64,000 nucleotides of DNA from Chloroflexota bacterium (GCA_009838175.1 VXSB01000013.1:62001-126000), one strand, 5' to 3'. Shown: positions 35,918-44,369, numbered from the stretch's first letter. Notes: a model not told the origin generated them from the sequence alone. Program-made: numbers and translations.

Positions 35918-38053
35918 TTAACGGTTCCAGTTAACGCGGAGGTAGTTCGATTCCACTGTGTCCCAATGCTCGGGGCCGGGCGGATCGAATCCGACCGAAA
36001 ACACGTAGGTGCGAGACACAGGAAATCTGGTATACCCAGCCGTATAGGTCAGGGAATACACTTCTGTTTCATACTCATCATGATTTGGGATATCTTCGTT
36101 ATACTCATCCATCCCATAAATCAGTTGGCTGGTTGCCACCGGTGAATTGCTCACCTTGGCAGTCATGATGACGGGCTGGCCTAGGGTCTGCGTAGCCCGG
36201 TCGGCGGACAGGGTGACAATCATCTGCTCATTCGCGACGTCGGTTATATTGATCCGGACAGCAATTTTGCCGTCGATTACGTCGTTGGCATTGCCGTTGT
36301 CATCCTTCCGGTCGCTCACACCCAGTATCAGAGTGTAGGAACTGGCGTCTTCGTAGTTCAAGACAGCTTCGTCGGCTACGGAAAGCTGCACGCCGCCGGT
36401 GACGCCCGTTGCTTCGAACTTGTCCGAGCCCACGCCCGCAAGGCTGTAAAAGAGGGTGTCGTCATCGCCGGGCAGCACCGGCACCGGATCGCCTAAGTTC
36501 ACGCCCTGGGAGTTCTCCGCCACGGACCGAACCACCACGAAGTTTGGGGCAACGTTCGCTTGGCTCGCCACCGTGATCGTGTCGGAATCCGTGTTGTTGG
36601 CCGGAGTCGGGTCGGGCACTGGCACGTGGTATGTTTTCACGACCTCCTCTTCTTGTCCCTGCGCGTTCTTTACGGTCTCCGTTATCTTCACGGGCTCGGT
36701 CGCGTAAATCGTGGCTTCCACGTCCAACTCCCTACCATGGGTCTCCGCATCCACCGCTGCCGTGATCGTTAGCGTTTTCGAGGTGGCTGGGTTCATCCTT
36801 CCTGCGTTCCAAGTCCAACCGCCTTCACTCTTGGTAAAACTATCGGCGGCAGGAACGTGGGACGAGTATGTCAACCCATCAGGCAGGGTAACGTCCACCT
36901 TGGTTTCCTGCGCCACGTCCTGACCCGCAGCATTGTTGTTTCTGGCGGTAATCGTGACGACAACGTCGCTGACGTTACCGGCACTGCTAGGCGAGGGGTT
37001 TTGCGGTGTTACCTCCACCGTTGCGCTTAGGTCCGCCTCAGCGCCCACATGGACGATGTACTCCCGCACGTCGCTGGTTACGCCGGGATCCTTGCTTTCA
37101 GGATTGGCCTTCGTGGTGTTGGGGTAGCCCTTGATATTCACCTGGAATTCGTAAGTGCCGCGGTCGGTGAAAAACCACAACGGCCGGTTGTACCCTCCGG
37201 GCGCTACCGACACCTTGCTCTTGCGCGCATCGTGTGAATTCCACAGGGGTTCATTCGCTCGGGGTGCACTGGAGGCAGGGACGTCGTACACCAACACGTA
37301 CCTCGGGTCCTGCTTGTCGATGTCAACTTGGTGGACGTGGTGTACCAAGTAGTCGATAGTGGCGTCGGCTCTTGGTTCGGAACCAAGCCAGTCCCCCGGA
37401 TCCAGCAGAGCGGCGGAGAAGCTGAGGCAAAGATCATTGGCTGAGGGGCTACCGGCAGGTGGGCACGCCGGCAACGCCCACACTACGCCGTCGCCCATAT
37501 TGGGTACTGGCGTACCCGTGGAATTGGCGCGATCTTCCAAATTATCGGCAGTCACCACCTGCGGATACATTTGCCCGTAGGTCTTGTTCCCATAGGTGGT
37601 TCTATCGCTCAGATTGATCTTCGCGCTGCTCGGGATGTGGATGATGGTTGGAGGCTCTGCCGTGATGTTGATGCTAGACGCGGTGCGGTCGGTCCTAGCC
37701 GGATGACCGCCGCGCCCTGTCTTCGCCGGAACGTACGTAATCGACGGCGGGCAAACGGTGTTCGTCAGCTCCTCCTCGACCGGGTTCCAGTACACGTCGA
37801 ACAGTGCATATTGGCCGGAATTGACCACCCGGGCTGCCTGACCTTGTGCTGGGCAGGCTTCCGGTGTGGCATCACGCCCGCTCTGCGGCTGCGGTATTGA
37901 GTTGTCGTCGCCGCTGGGGGCGATGTTTGTGGTGGTGGCATCGGCCTGGCCGGCGGTGAGCGTCATCACCAGCAAGGTCGTCAGCAGGGCGGCCAAGATC
38001 ATCGTGATCCCGACCGCCCTCATGTTGATGGGTGTTTCGTCTTGTGCTTTCAT
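35918..38053 (-). CDS. Secreted protein with DUF11-like and cadherin-like modules
   Basis: 711 residues from the ATG at 38053, which follows AAGGACAG; the frame is open 49 codons further but lacks a ribosome site there. Signal segment residues about 10-38 (RAVGITMILAALLTTLLV, ending AGQADA). The middle holds a DUF11-like domain (about 330-440, DVTLPDGLTYSSHVPAADSF, WTWNAGRMNPATSKTLTIT) and a cadherin-like module (about 490-590, FYSLAGVGSDKFEATG, YTLILGVSDRKDDNG). No C-terminal anchor, so it is released or held by partners. Its HVGAEADLSATVEV junction is like FHVGPMAELEVRDG in the neighbour, so the two are related in build. Function unknown. Confidence 0.72.
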   Translation of the reverse strand: MKAQDETPINMRAVGITMILAALLTTLLVMTLTAGQADATTTNIAPSGDDNSIPQPQSGRDATPEACPAQGQAARVVNSGQYALFDVYWNPVEEELTNTVCPPSITYVPAKTGRGGHPARTDRTASSINITAEPPTIIHIPSSAKINLSDRTTYGNKTYGQMYPQVVTADNLEDRANSTGTPVPNMGDGVVWALPACPPAGSPSANDLCLSFSAALLDPGDWLGSEPRADATIDYLVHHVHQVDIDKQDPRYVLVYDVPASSAPRANEPLWNSHDARKSKVSVAPGGYNRPLWFFTDRGTYEFQVNIKGYPNTTKANPESKDPGVTSDVREYIVHVGAEADLSATVEVTPQNPSPSSAGNVSDVVVTITARNNNAAGQDVAQETKVDVTLPDGLTYSSHVPAADSFTKSEGGWTWNAGRMNPATSKTLTITAAVDAETHGRELDVEATIYATEPVKITETVKNAQGQEEEVVKTYHVPVPDPTPANNTDSDTITVASQANVAPNFVVVRSVAENSQGVNLGDPVPVLPGDDDTLFYSLAGVGSDKFEATGVTGGVQLSVADEAVLNYEDASSYTLILGVSDRKDDNGNANDVIDGKIAVRINITDVANEQMIVTLSADRATQTLGQPVIMTAKVSNSPVATSQLIYGMDEYNEDIPNHDEYETEVYSLTYTAGYTRFPVSRTYVFSVGFDPPGPEHWDTVESNYLRVNWNR

Positions 38054-38397
38054 TTTCTGTCCTTGTTTTTGCTTTTTTGTCTGTTTTGGCTCGTATTGAT
38101 ATGTTGTCTCACTAGTCGGATCGTGACTTCGACCATATTCAGGGTTGTGTTTTGCACCTCCCAAGAACACAGCAGCCAGACCCAGAATGCTGATTAGCAA
38201 GGCATGTGATACGTAGTATCAATATCGTCCTACACCCATGATGAGGGCATTGATGTAACAGAAGTGTGACGATTTAGCCCGGTTTGCGTAACGTCTTATA
38301 ACGATGTGAGGTTTCTGTCATAATCGCCCCGTTGACGCTAAATCCATCCGCGCCGTGGTCCGTTTGAAACACGCCGCGGTGGCATCGAGGTGATGCG
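38054..38397. other. Divergent intergenic region, 344 bases
   Basis: Separates the minus-strand secreted-protein gene from the plus-strand sensor kinase gene. It must hold promoters for both. I see a small palindrome GATACgtaGTATC at 38208-38220 and several AT-rich hexamers (CATAAT at 38319-38324) but no confident -35/-10 pair. No gene is visible in it. Confidence 0.5.
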
Positions 38398-40785
38398 TTG
38401 GATCGACCTGACGAGCTACGACGACGGATACAGCAGTTGGAAGAGCGCCTCTCGCGCCTGAGCGAGGCCAGTCTCCGCATCAACGAGAGCCTGGACTTCG
38501 ACACGGTGCTGCAGGAGGTGGTGGACAGCGCTCGGGTGCTGACGGCTTCGCGATACGGGGCCATCACCATCCCGGGCGAGGTCTTCCGGCACCCCACGTT
38601 CATCGCCTCTGGTCTGACCGAGGAGGAGTATCAGGGGTTCTGGGACATGCCGGAGGGACTGGGCTTCTTCGAGTATCTCAACGGGCTGGAGGAGCCCCTG
38701 CGAGTGTCGGACATCGCTGGCCACCTGAAGGCGTTGAACATGCCCGATTTCCTGCCCTCCGTGCTGGTATCATCCGTGCTGGTGTCCCCGATCCGTCACG
38801 CGGGGGTCAGGGTCGGCACCATCTATCTGGCCCACGTGACAGGCGGCGAAGAGTTCACGGAGGAGGATGAGGAGACTCTGGCGATGTTCGCGTCCCAGGC
38901 GGCGCTGGTGATCGCCAACGCCGGCCGGCATCTGGAGGAGCGGCGGGCAAGAGCCGACCTGGAGACCCTGATGGACACCTCCCCCGTCGGCGTGGCAGTC
39001 TTCGACGCCACGACCGGAGACCCGAAATCCTTCAACCGGGAGGCAGGCAGGCTCGTCGACAGCTTGCGCAATCCCGGCCAGTCACCGCAGGACCTGCTGG
39101 ACGCGCTGACCATCACGCGAACCGATGGGCGGGAGGTCTCCCTGCGAGAGTTCCCGATGGCCGAGCTGCTGAGCATAGGGGAAACGCTGCGCGCGGAGGA
39201 GATCGTCATGCGGGTCCCAGACGGGCGCAGCGTCACCGTACTGCTGAACGCAACGCCCATCCTCTCGGACGAGGGCACCGTGGAGTCGATGGTCGTCACC
39301 ATGCAGGACATGGCCCACGTAGAAGAGCAAGAGCGGCTGCGGGCCGAGTTCCTGGCGATGGTGAGTCACGAGCTCAGGACTCCCCTGACCTCCATCATGG
39401 GGTCGGCAACTGCGATCATGCAGTCAGGGCAGGACCTCGACCCCGCTGTGGTCCGCCAGTTCGTCCGCATCATCGGCGACCAGTCCGAGCATATGAACGC
39501 CCTCGTCGCCGACCTGCTGGACGTGGCCCGCATCGAGACGGGCACGCTTCCCGTCAACCCCGAACCCGCCGAGGCGGACGTGCTGGTAGACCGGGCAAGG
39601 AGCGCCTTCGTCAGCGCGGGAGGCAGGAACAACCTCTCCATCGACGTCGAGCCGCGCCTGCCCATGGTGATGGCGGACAGGCGGCGCATCGTCCAAGTGT
39701 TGAACAACCTGCTGTCAAACGCGGCCCGGCACTCCCCCGGCACTTCCTCCATCAATGTGAGCGCGGTTCAGGACGGCGATCACGTGGCATTCTCTGTGGC
39801 CGACGAGGGTCGCGGCATCCCAGCGGACAGCCTTCCCGACCTGTTTCGTAAGTTCTCTCGGGCGCAGTCGGAGGAGCAGGGCGGGGACACGGGACTGGGA
39901 CTCGCCATCAGCAAGGGCATAGTGGAGGCCCACGGAGGCCGCATCTGGGCCGAGAGCGACGGGCCGGGAACGGGTGCGTGCTTCACATTCACCCTCCCAT
40001 CGATCGAGGACTCCGGTGGAAGCGTTGTCGAAGCATCCCCTTCCTTCTCGACGCGTGAGTCGAAGGTGGAGAAGGATCGGGTGCGAGTTCTCGCAGTGGA
40101 CGACGACCCCAACGACCTCCGATACATCCGAGACACCCTCGTCAAGTCGGGCTACGACCCCATTGTGACCGGGGAGCCGGATGAGGCACTCCACCTCATG
40201 GCGCAAGCGAGGCCGGATCTCGTCCTCCTGGACCTGATGCTGCCGGATAGGGACGGCATCGAGTTGATGAAGCACATCCTCGACGTCGCTGACGTCCCGG
40301 TCATCTTCCTGTCCGTCTATGGGCGTGAGGAGGTCATCGCCAGGGCCTTCGACACGGGAGCCGCCGACTACGTGGTGAAGCCGTTCTCGCCGACGGAGCT
40401 TTCGGCGAGGATCAGGGCGGCGTTGCGCCGGAGGATCACACCCGAGCCGTCGGAGCCCTATGCTCTGGGCGTCCTCACCATCGACTACGCCAGTCGCAGA
40501 GTAGTACTGGCGGGCCGTCCCCTACATCTCACCCCACTTGAGTACCGCGTCCTGGCCGAGCTTTCGGCCAATGCCGGACGCTTGGTGACCCACGAGCGTC
40601 TTATGGGCCGAGTGTGGGGCGATAAGGGCGACGACGTGCGATCCCTGCGTACCATCGTGGGCAGACTTCGCCGCAAGCTGCGCGACGACGCCGACACCCC
40701 CACCTACATCTTCACCGAGCCCCGCATCGGCTACCGCATGCCCAAAGGCGAGACCCCAGACCAACTACCCCCACCGACTCCCTGA
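38398..40785 (+). CDS. Single-chain sensor kinase / response regulator / winged-helix transcription factor
   Basis: 795 residues. In order: a short coiled coil (1-25), GAF domain (about 25-180), PAS-like domain (about 185-300), HisKA with AMVSHELRTPLTS (His324), HATPase with NLLSNAARHSP, DEGRGIP and GDTGLGLAIS, receiver domain (about 560-680) with DDDPND, LVLLDLMLPD (Asp612) and the Lys of YVVKPFSP, and an OmpR-type winged helix (about 690-785, LTPLEYRVLAELS, RTIVGRLRRKLRDD). Both ends of a phosphorelay and the DNA-binding output are in one chain. No membrane helix, so it senses in the cytoplasm. TTG start at 38398, preceded by GAGGTGAT. Codon use favours GAG and CTG, unlike the neighbours. 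Confidence 0.92.
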   Translation: MDRPDELRRRIQQLEERLSRLSEASLRINESLDFDTVLQEVVDSARVLTASRYGAITIPGEVFRHPTFIASGLTEEEYQGFWDMPEGLGFFEYLNGLEEPLRVSDIAGHLKALNMPDFLPSVLVSSVLVSPIRHAGVRVGTIYLAHVTGGEEFTEEDEETLAMFASQAALVIANAGRHLEERRARADLETLMDTSPVGVAVFDATTGDPKSFNREAGRLVDSLRNPGQSPQDLLDALTITRTDGREVSLREFPMAELLSIGETLRAEEIVMRVPDGRSVTVLLNATPILSDEGTVESMVVTMQDMAHVEEQERLRAEFLAMVSHELRTPLTSIMGSATAIMQSGQDLDPAVVRQFVRIIGDQSEHMNALVADLLDVARIETGTLPVNPEPAEADVLVDRARSAFVSAGGRNNLSIDVEPRLPMVMADRRRIVQVLNNLLSNAARHSPGTSSINVSAVQDGDHVAFSVADEGRGIPADSLPDLFRKFSRAQSEEQGGDTGLGLAISKGIVEAHGGRIWAESDGPGTGACFTFTLPSIEDSGGSVVEASPSFSTRESKVEKDRVRVLAVDDDPNDLRYIRDTLVKSGYDPIVTGEPDEALHLMAQARPDLVLLDLMLPDRDGIELMKHILDVADVPVIFLSVYGREEVIARAFDTGAADYVVKPFSPTELSARIRAALRRRITPEPSEPYALGVLTIDYASRRVVLAGRPLHLTPLEYRVLAELSANAGRLVTHERLMGRVWGDKGDDVRSLRTIVGRLRRKLRDDADTPTYIFTEPRIGYRMPKGETPDQLPPPTP

Positions 40786-40791
40786 ACCTAA

Positions 40792-40890
40792 CCCTCCCCT
40801 TCGCGAAGCGCAAGGGGACGCGGAGCGGAGCGAACGCAGGGGATGCCCACACCAACACCCCCGTAATTCCGGCGAAAGCCGGAATCCAGA
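40792..40890. repeat. Dispersed repeats (families C and A) downstream of the sensor gene
   Basis: 40792-40849 is a family C copy (CCCTTCGCGAAGCGCAAGGGG ... GGGGATGCCC in outline). 40866-40885 is a perfect family A palindrome ATTCCGGCgaaaGCCGGAAT, followed by CCAGA as in the copy at 10414. Confidence 0.75.
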
Positions 40891-40948
40891 GAGGCGCAGA
40901 CGGGGGACAAAGGGCCTCACACTCTTTAAACTCGTTCAAAAACTAATC

Positions 40949-41177
40949 TTGCCGGAGTTTTGCCGCCAAATTGCCGTTTTTGTTCTAAATTCCCCTTCCA
41001 GCCAAACCCCCAAATCCTACGAAAACCACCATCCATCAAACCGCGAACGTCGACATCTGCCCCATCCCCTGTGCTAAACCTCGAATAACAGCACAAAACA
41101 CCCCTGCCGTGATCTTGCCGCTGAGCGGCAAAACTCCGGCAAAACTCCGGCATGATCGGCAAAACAGCGGCAAGATC
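40949..41177. repeat. Inverted and phased repeats in the ilvE upstream region
   Basis: TTGCCGGAGTTTTGCCGC (40949-40966) is perfectly complementary to GCGGCAAAACTCCGGCAA (41125-41142), 158 bases apart. Within the right part GATCTTGCCGCTG (41111-41123) and CAGCGGCAAGATC (41165-41177) form a second perfect 13-bp inverted repeat enclosing two tandem GGCAAAACTCC units and related GGCA units about 9-11 bases apart. The gap 40786-41275 (490 bases) has no gene; a minus-strand frame across it shows no family resemblance. Confidence 0.7.
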
Positions 41178-41219
41178 GCGGCTATACAACATCTCAAAAA
41201 CTCACCACTCGCACCCTAA

Positions 41220-41225
41220 TATAAT
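41220..41225 (+). promoter_or_regulatory. Probable -10 box of the ilvE promoter
   Basis: TATAAT at 41220-41225, 51 bases before the ilvE start codon. No good -35 hexamer at the usual distance. Transcription would begin near 41232. Confidence 0.4.
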
Positions 41226-41275
41226 TGCAACGGGCAACGAGCAGCCCCAATCTCAATTCCACAGGAGACACCGCG

Positions 41276-42211
41276 ATGGCGCCGACAACATGGGCATTCT
41301 TCAAAGGACAACAAGTCCCCCTGGAAGAGGCAAATGTGCGCGTCGATACCCACGCTCTACACTACGGAACCGCCGCATTTGAGGGCATTCGTGGCAACTG
41401 GAATCCAGAACACGGCAAAGTCTACATCTTCCGACTCCGCGAACACTACGAACGCCTCATCCGCGGCTGCAACATCCTCCGCATGGACATCCCATACGAC
41501 GTCGACGAACTCTGCCAAATAACCGTCGACCTCCTCGAACGTAACGGCTTCGCCGAAGACGTCTACATCCGCCCCCTCGCCTACAAATCCGAAGAAGCCG
41601 TCGCAAACCTAAGACTCCACACTTTGGCAAGCGACTTCACCCTCATGATCCTGCCCTTCGGCGCATATATCGAAGCAGAAGGCGCAATCAAGTGCCAAAC
41701 CTCGTCATGGCGACGCCCCGACGACTCCATGATGCCCACCGGCGTCAAGATCACTGGCCTCTACACAACATCCATCCTCGCCAAAACCGAAGCCGTAATG
41801 GCCGGCTTCGACGAGGCGATTCTCCTCAACCACGACGGCTCCGTCTCCGAGGGCAGCGGCGAAAACCTCTTCTTAGTCCGCGATGGTGAAATCCACACCC
41901 CATTCGAGACCGCAAATGCCCTTCTAGGAATCACCCGCGACTCCGTCATCACCATCGCCAAAAACGAATTCGGAATCGACGTTATCCAGCGTCGCATAAA
42001 CCGCAGCGAACTCTACCTCGCCGACGAAGTCTTCTTAACCGGCACCGCAGCACATCTAACCCCCGTCGGCAGAATCGACAACCGCGACATCGGCGACGGC
42101 GAAACCGGCCCCCTCACTCAGCAGCTCCAAGACATCTACTTCGACTGCGTGACCGGGAACAATCCCGACTACATGGACTGGTGCACCGGCGTAACCCCCG
42201 GCGGCGGATAA
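41276..42211 (+). CDS. ilvE: Branched-chain amino acid aminotransferase
   Basis: Fold-type IV PLP aminotransferase for the last step of Val, Leu and Ile synthesis (and the first of their breakdown). 311 residues. WAFFKGQQVPLEEANVRVDT, HALHYGTAAFEGIRG, the PLP lysine in MPTGVKITGLY, the Glu in GSVSEGSGENLFLV and FLTGTAAHLTPVGRID are all family motifs. The ATG at 41276 follows ACAGGAGA. It is some 14 kb from the ilvBNC operon and carries its own -10 box, so it is probably expressed separately. Confidence 0.95.
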   Translation: MAPTTWAFFKGQQVPLEEANVRVDTHALHYGTAAFEGIRGNWNPEHGKVYIFRLREHYERLIRGCNILRMDIPYDVDELCQITVDLLERNGFAEDVYIRPLAYKSEEAVANLRLHTLASDFTLMILPFGAYIEAEGAIKCQTSSWRRPDDSMMPTGVKITGLYTTSILAKTEAVMAGFDEAILLNHDGSVSEGSGENLFLVRDGEIHTPFETANALLGITRDSVITIAKNEFGIDVIQRRINRSELYLADEVFLTGTAAHLTPVGRIDNRDIGDGETGPLTQQLQDIYFDCVTGNNPDYMDWCTGVTPGGG

Positions 42212-42216
42212 TCGAC

Positions 42217-42250
42217 TTTCCCTCTCCCATGGGAGAGGGTTAGGGCAAGG
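42217..42250. repeat. Dispersed palindromic repeat, family B
   Basis: CCCTCTCCCATGGGAGAGGG forms a perfect 10-bp palindrome, followed by TTAGGGCAAGG. It fills the short gap between ilvE and the next gene; its tail AGGGCAAGG lies close enough to the next ATG (42258) to act as its ribosome site. Related copy at 31940-31977. Confidence 0.75.
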
Positions 42251-42257
42251 TCCACCA

Positions 42258-42914
42258 ATGAGCGACCAGATCGAATCTGCCGCCGCACTCATGGTGCGCG
42301 ACTACCTCGTCCTCGCATTCCTCGTCAGCCTCGGCGCACTCCAAATCTCCGTATCCATTAGCGGCATCCGAGGACTCTGGGTGCTTCCGCACAGGAACTT
42401 AACCCGCGCTTTCGGCATCCTGCTCATCATTCTGGGTTTGGCCTACTATCTACTCTCCCCCTTATGGATAGAAGGCCCCTGGGCCGCCGGATCTGTAGTT
42501 GACGGCACCTCCGAAAACCGCATCTGGGGAACTGCTTCCGTAGACGAAATCTCCGGTGCTCGCAACCTCAACGACATCCACGGCGGAATGGCCGGCACCG
42601 CCTACGCCGTCTTCTTCGTACTATCCGCCGTCCTAACAACCCTCTTCGCCGCCGTTATCGGAACCATCAACAACCGTCTATTTCCCTCCCCTTCGCGAAG
42701 CGAGGGGGACGCGTGGAGCGAAGCGATCACGCAGGGGGGGGGCGAACCAACCGGCGACGGCCTCGATGCCCTCAAAACCACCAGCCCGCTAACCACCTTC
42801 AAATCCTCTCTGCACAACCTCCGCGACACCGGCGCAAACGACATCCACAACCAAATGCAATCAGCCCACCGCTGGAGCATCCCATCAGTAATCGGAAGGA
42901 TGTGGCGAAATTAA
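42258..42914 (+). CDS. Three-helix membrane protein with in-frame repeat insertion
   Basis: Unrecognised family. 218 residues with helices at about 16-37, 48-68 and 112-135. The last 75 residues are a polar, probably cytoplasmic tail. Residues 142-162 (FPSPSRSEGDAWSEAITQGG) are the translation of a family C dispersed repeat at 42681-42742, which keeps the frame open. The gene ends ATTAA, overlapping a possible ATT start of the next frame. Confidence 0.65.
   Translation: MSDQIESAAALMVRDYLVLAFLVSLGALQISVSISGIRGLWVLPHRNLTRAFGILLIILGLAYYLLSPLWIEGPWAAGSVVDGTSENRIWGTASVDEISGARNLNDIHGGMAGTAYAVFFVLSAVLTTLFAAVIGTINNRLFPSPSRSEGDAWSEAITQGGGEPTGDGLDALKTTSPLTTFKSSLHNLRDTGANDIHNQMQSAHRWSIPSVIGRMWRN
42681..42742. 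repeat. Dispersed repeat, family C, inside a coding sequence
   Basis: CCCTCCCCTTCGCGAAGCGA followed by GGGGGACGCGTGGAGCGAAG and a GGGGGGGG run. The same architecture occurs between genes at 31851 and 40792. Here it lies inside the gene at 42258-42914 and adds about 21 codons without a frameshift. Confidence 0.75.
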
Positions 42915-42933
42915 CTCCTTCGACAGAGAGTTA

Positions 42934-43497
42934 GTGCTGTGGATCAACGGCTTCGTAGGCACCTCGCCAACGTTCGATCACCTCGCCAGAATCGTCGCTT
43001 CCGACTACCTGATGCCGCTCGCTTTCTCGGCCGTCATCTTCGCCATCTGGTTCGTCGGCCGAGATCTAGCCGACCGCCGACGCTACCAACGCGGGACACT
43101 CTTATCCGCAATCGCAATCGGCATCGCCAATCTTGTCGTCGACATCATCGACTCAGCCTACGACCGCCAAAGACCGTTCGACGAGTTGGGCGATTCCCTG
43201 CAACTCATCTTCTACAGATCTACTGATCCATCATTCCCGGCTAACCCGATGGCAGTCGTATTCGCCATCGCAATGGGGGTCTGGATCGTGGATCGCCGCA
43301 TTGGCTGGGTACTTATGGCTGCTGCCGCAATCTACTCCATAATGCGGGTTTACGTCGGAACTTTTTACCCCACCGACGTAATCGGCGGAGCAGTAATCGG
43401 GATACTCGCCGCGCTCCTTGCGTGGTTCCTATTCGAACTCTTCAAACCAGTCCCCGAAATCGTTCTCCGCATCCTCCGCGGCATCGGAGTCGCCTAG
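42934..43497 (+). CDS. PAP2-like membrane protein lacking the catalytic histidines
   Basis: 187 residues with five or six hydrophobic segments and the outline of the PAP2 (type 2 phosphatidic acid phosphatase) family. YDRQRPF is motif 1, but motif 2 (normally PSGH) reads FPANPMAVV and motif 3 (normally SR-x5-H-x3-D) reads MRVYVGTFYPTD: the two active-site His are Met and Phe. The fold is kept but phosphatase activity is unlikely. The frame is open upstream to 42892 and reads INSFDRELV before the GTG at 42934; an ATT at 42910 preceded by GGAAGGA could be the true start and would overlap the previous stop codon. Confidence 0.75.
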   Translation: MLWINGFVGTSPTFDHLARIVASDYLMPLAFSAVIFAIWFVGRDLADRRRYQRGTLLSAIAIGIANLVVDIIDSAYDRQRPFDELGDSLQLIFYRSTDPSFPANPMAVVFAIAMGVWIVDRRIGWVLMAAAAIYSIMRVYVGTFYPTDVIGGAVIGILAALLAWFLFELFKPVPEIVLRILRGIGVA

Positions 43498-43499
43498 AA

Positions 43500-44264
43500 C
43501 TACCGACGTCGCCGCCGAGCGGAAATCCGTCTGAATGCTTCGCCATACTCAAACGGAAACTCTTCTGCCACTGACCTCGCCCGATCCCTGATCCCACGAT
43601 CGGAACCCGACTGCCGCGATAAACCCGGAACCTGACTACTGTGCTTGCTCAGAGCATCGATGCGATTGTCGATCGAAGTTGTGATGTCAACCACGATGTT
43701 CGGCTCGTCCGCGTGCCAAAAAAAGACATCACTCACGATGTGCGGTTCAAGGCCTTCTTCGAGTTGCTCTGGAAAGTGGAGATGATCCCGAGCGTACGGA
43801 TAGACAGCATCCTGCACCGTGATCCCGGTGTTCCGATGATCCCGATGATTGAAACCGTCGAACCGGAACGGGTCGTGAGTGAAGATCGCATCCGGTCGAT
43901 ACGTACGAATCGCCTTCACGATGTCGCCCAAGAACTCGCGGTTCGTTTCCAGCATCCCATCCGGATATGGCAACATCACGAGATTGGTGACTCCGATCAC
44001 ATCGGCCGCCGCTTCCTGCTCTTGACGACGAATATCTACGATCCTGTCGGAAGTCATAGATTCGTCGTTGCTGCCGCTGCTGCCGGTAGTGCAGACCACG
44101 TATGAAATCTCGCAACCATTCCGAGCCCACAACGACGTCGTGCCGCCTGCACCGATCTCCGCATCGTCAGGATGCGCACAAACCACCATCGCGCGCTCCG
44201 GTATCTCATCGAACTGCTCCAGTTGCGCCACAGGATCTTCCCGTTCTACTTTTTCGCAATGCAT
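43500..44264 (-). CDS. PIG-L (LmbE-like) N-deacetylase
   Basis: 254 residues. Zn-dependent deacetylase family that acts on N-acetylglucosamine conjugates, including GlcNAc-phosphatidylinositol, MshB and BshB substrates. Motif VCAHPDDAEIGAGG holds the metal ligands H-x-D-D, and FNHRDHRNTG is the second ligand region with the third His. Start chosen at the ATG 44264; a GTG at 44279 and an ATG at 44195 are alternatives. Stands alone, convergent with the PAP2-like gene and divergent from glyA. Its substrate is unknown; an MshA-like glycosyltransferase lies 8 kb away. Confidence 0.88.
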   Translation of the reverse strand: MHCEKVEREDPVAQLEQFDEIPERAMVVCAHPDDAEIGAGGTTSLWARNGCEISYVVCTTGSSGSNDESMTSDRIVDIRRQEQEAAADVIGVTNLVMLPYPDGMLETNREFLGDIVKAIRTYRPDAIFTHDPFRFDGFNHRDHRNTGITVQDAVYPYARDHLHFPEQLEEGLEPHIVSDVFFWHADEPNIVVDITTSIDNRIDALSKHSSQVPGLSRQSGSDRGIRDRARSVAEEFPFEYGEAFRRISARRRRR

Positions 44265-44369
44265 ATCCAACGGACACACATCGGATTTATGATATCTGCG
44301 CGCATCCGCCTCTCGCGCCGCACGAATAGACTCGACTCAGTGAATGTGTGACACCCTGCGAGCCAATAA

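Noticed and set aside
40926-41192. Minus-strand frame of 88 codons in the ilvE upstream gap
   Set aside because: Made of the inverted and phased repeats there; no family resemblance or ribosome site.
43500-44264. Naming the PIG-L gene mshB
   Set aside because: The family covers many N-acetyl substrates and the gene is not in an operon with the MshA-like gene.
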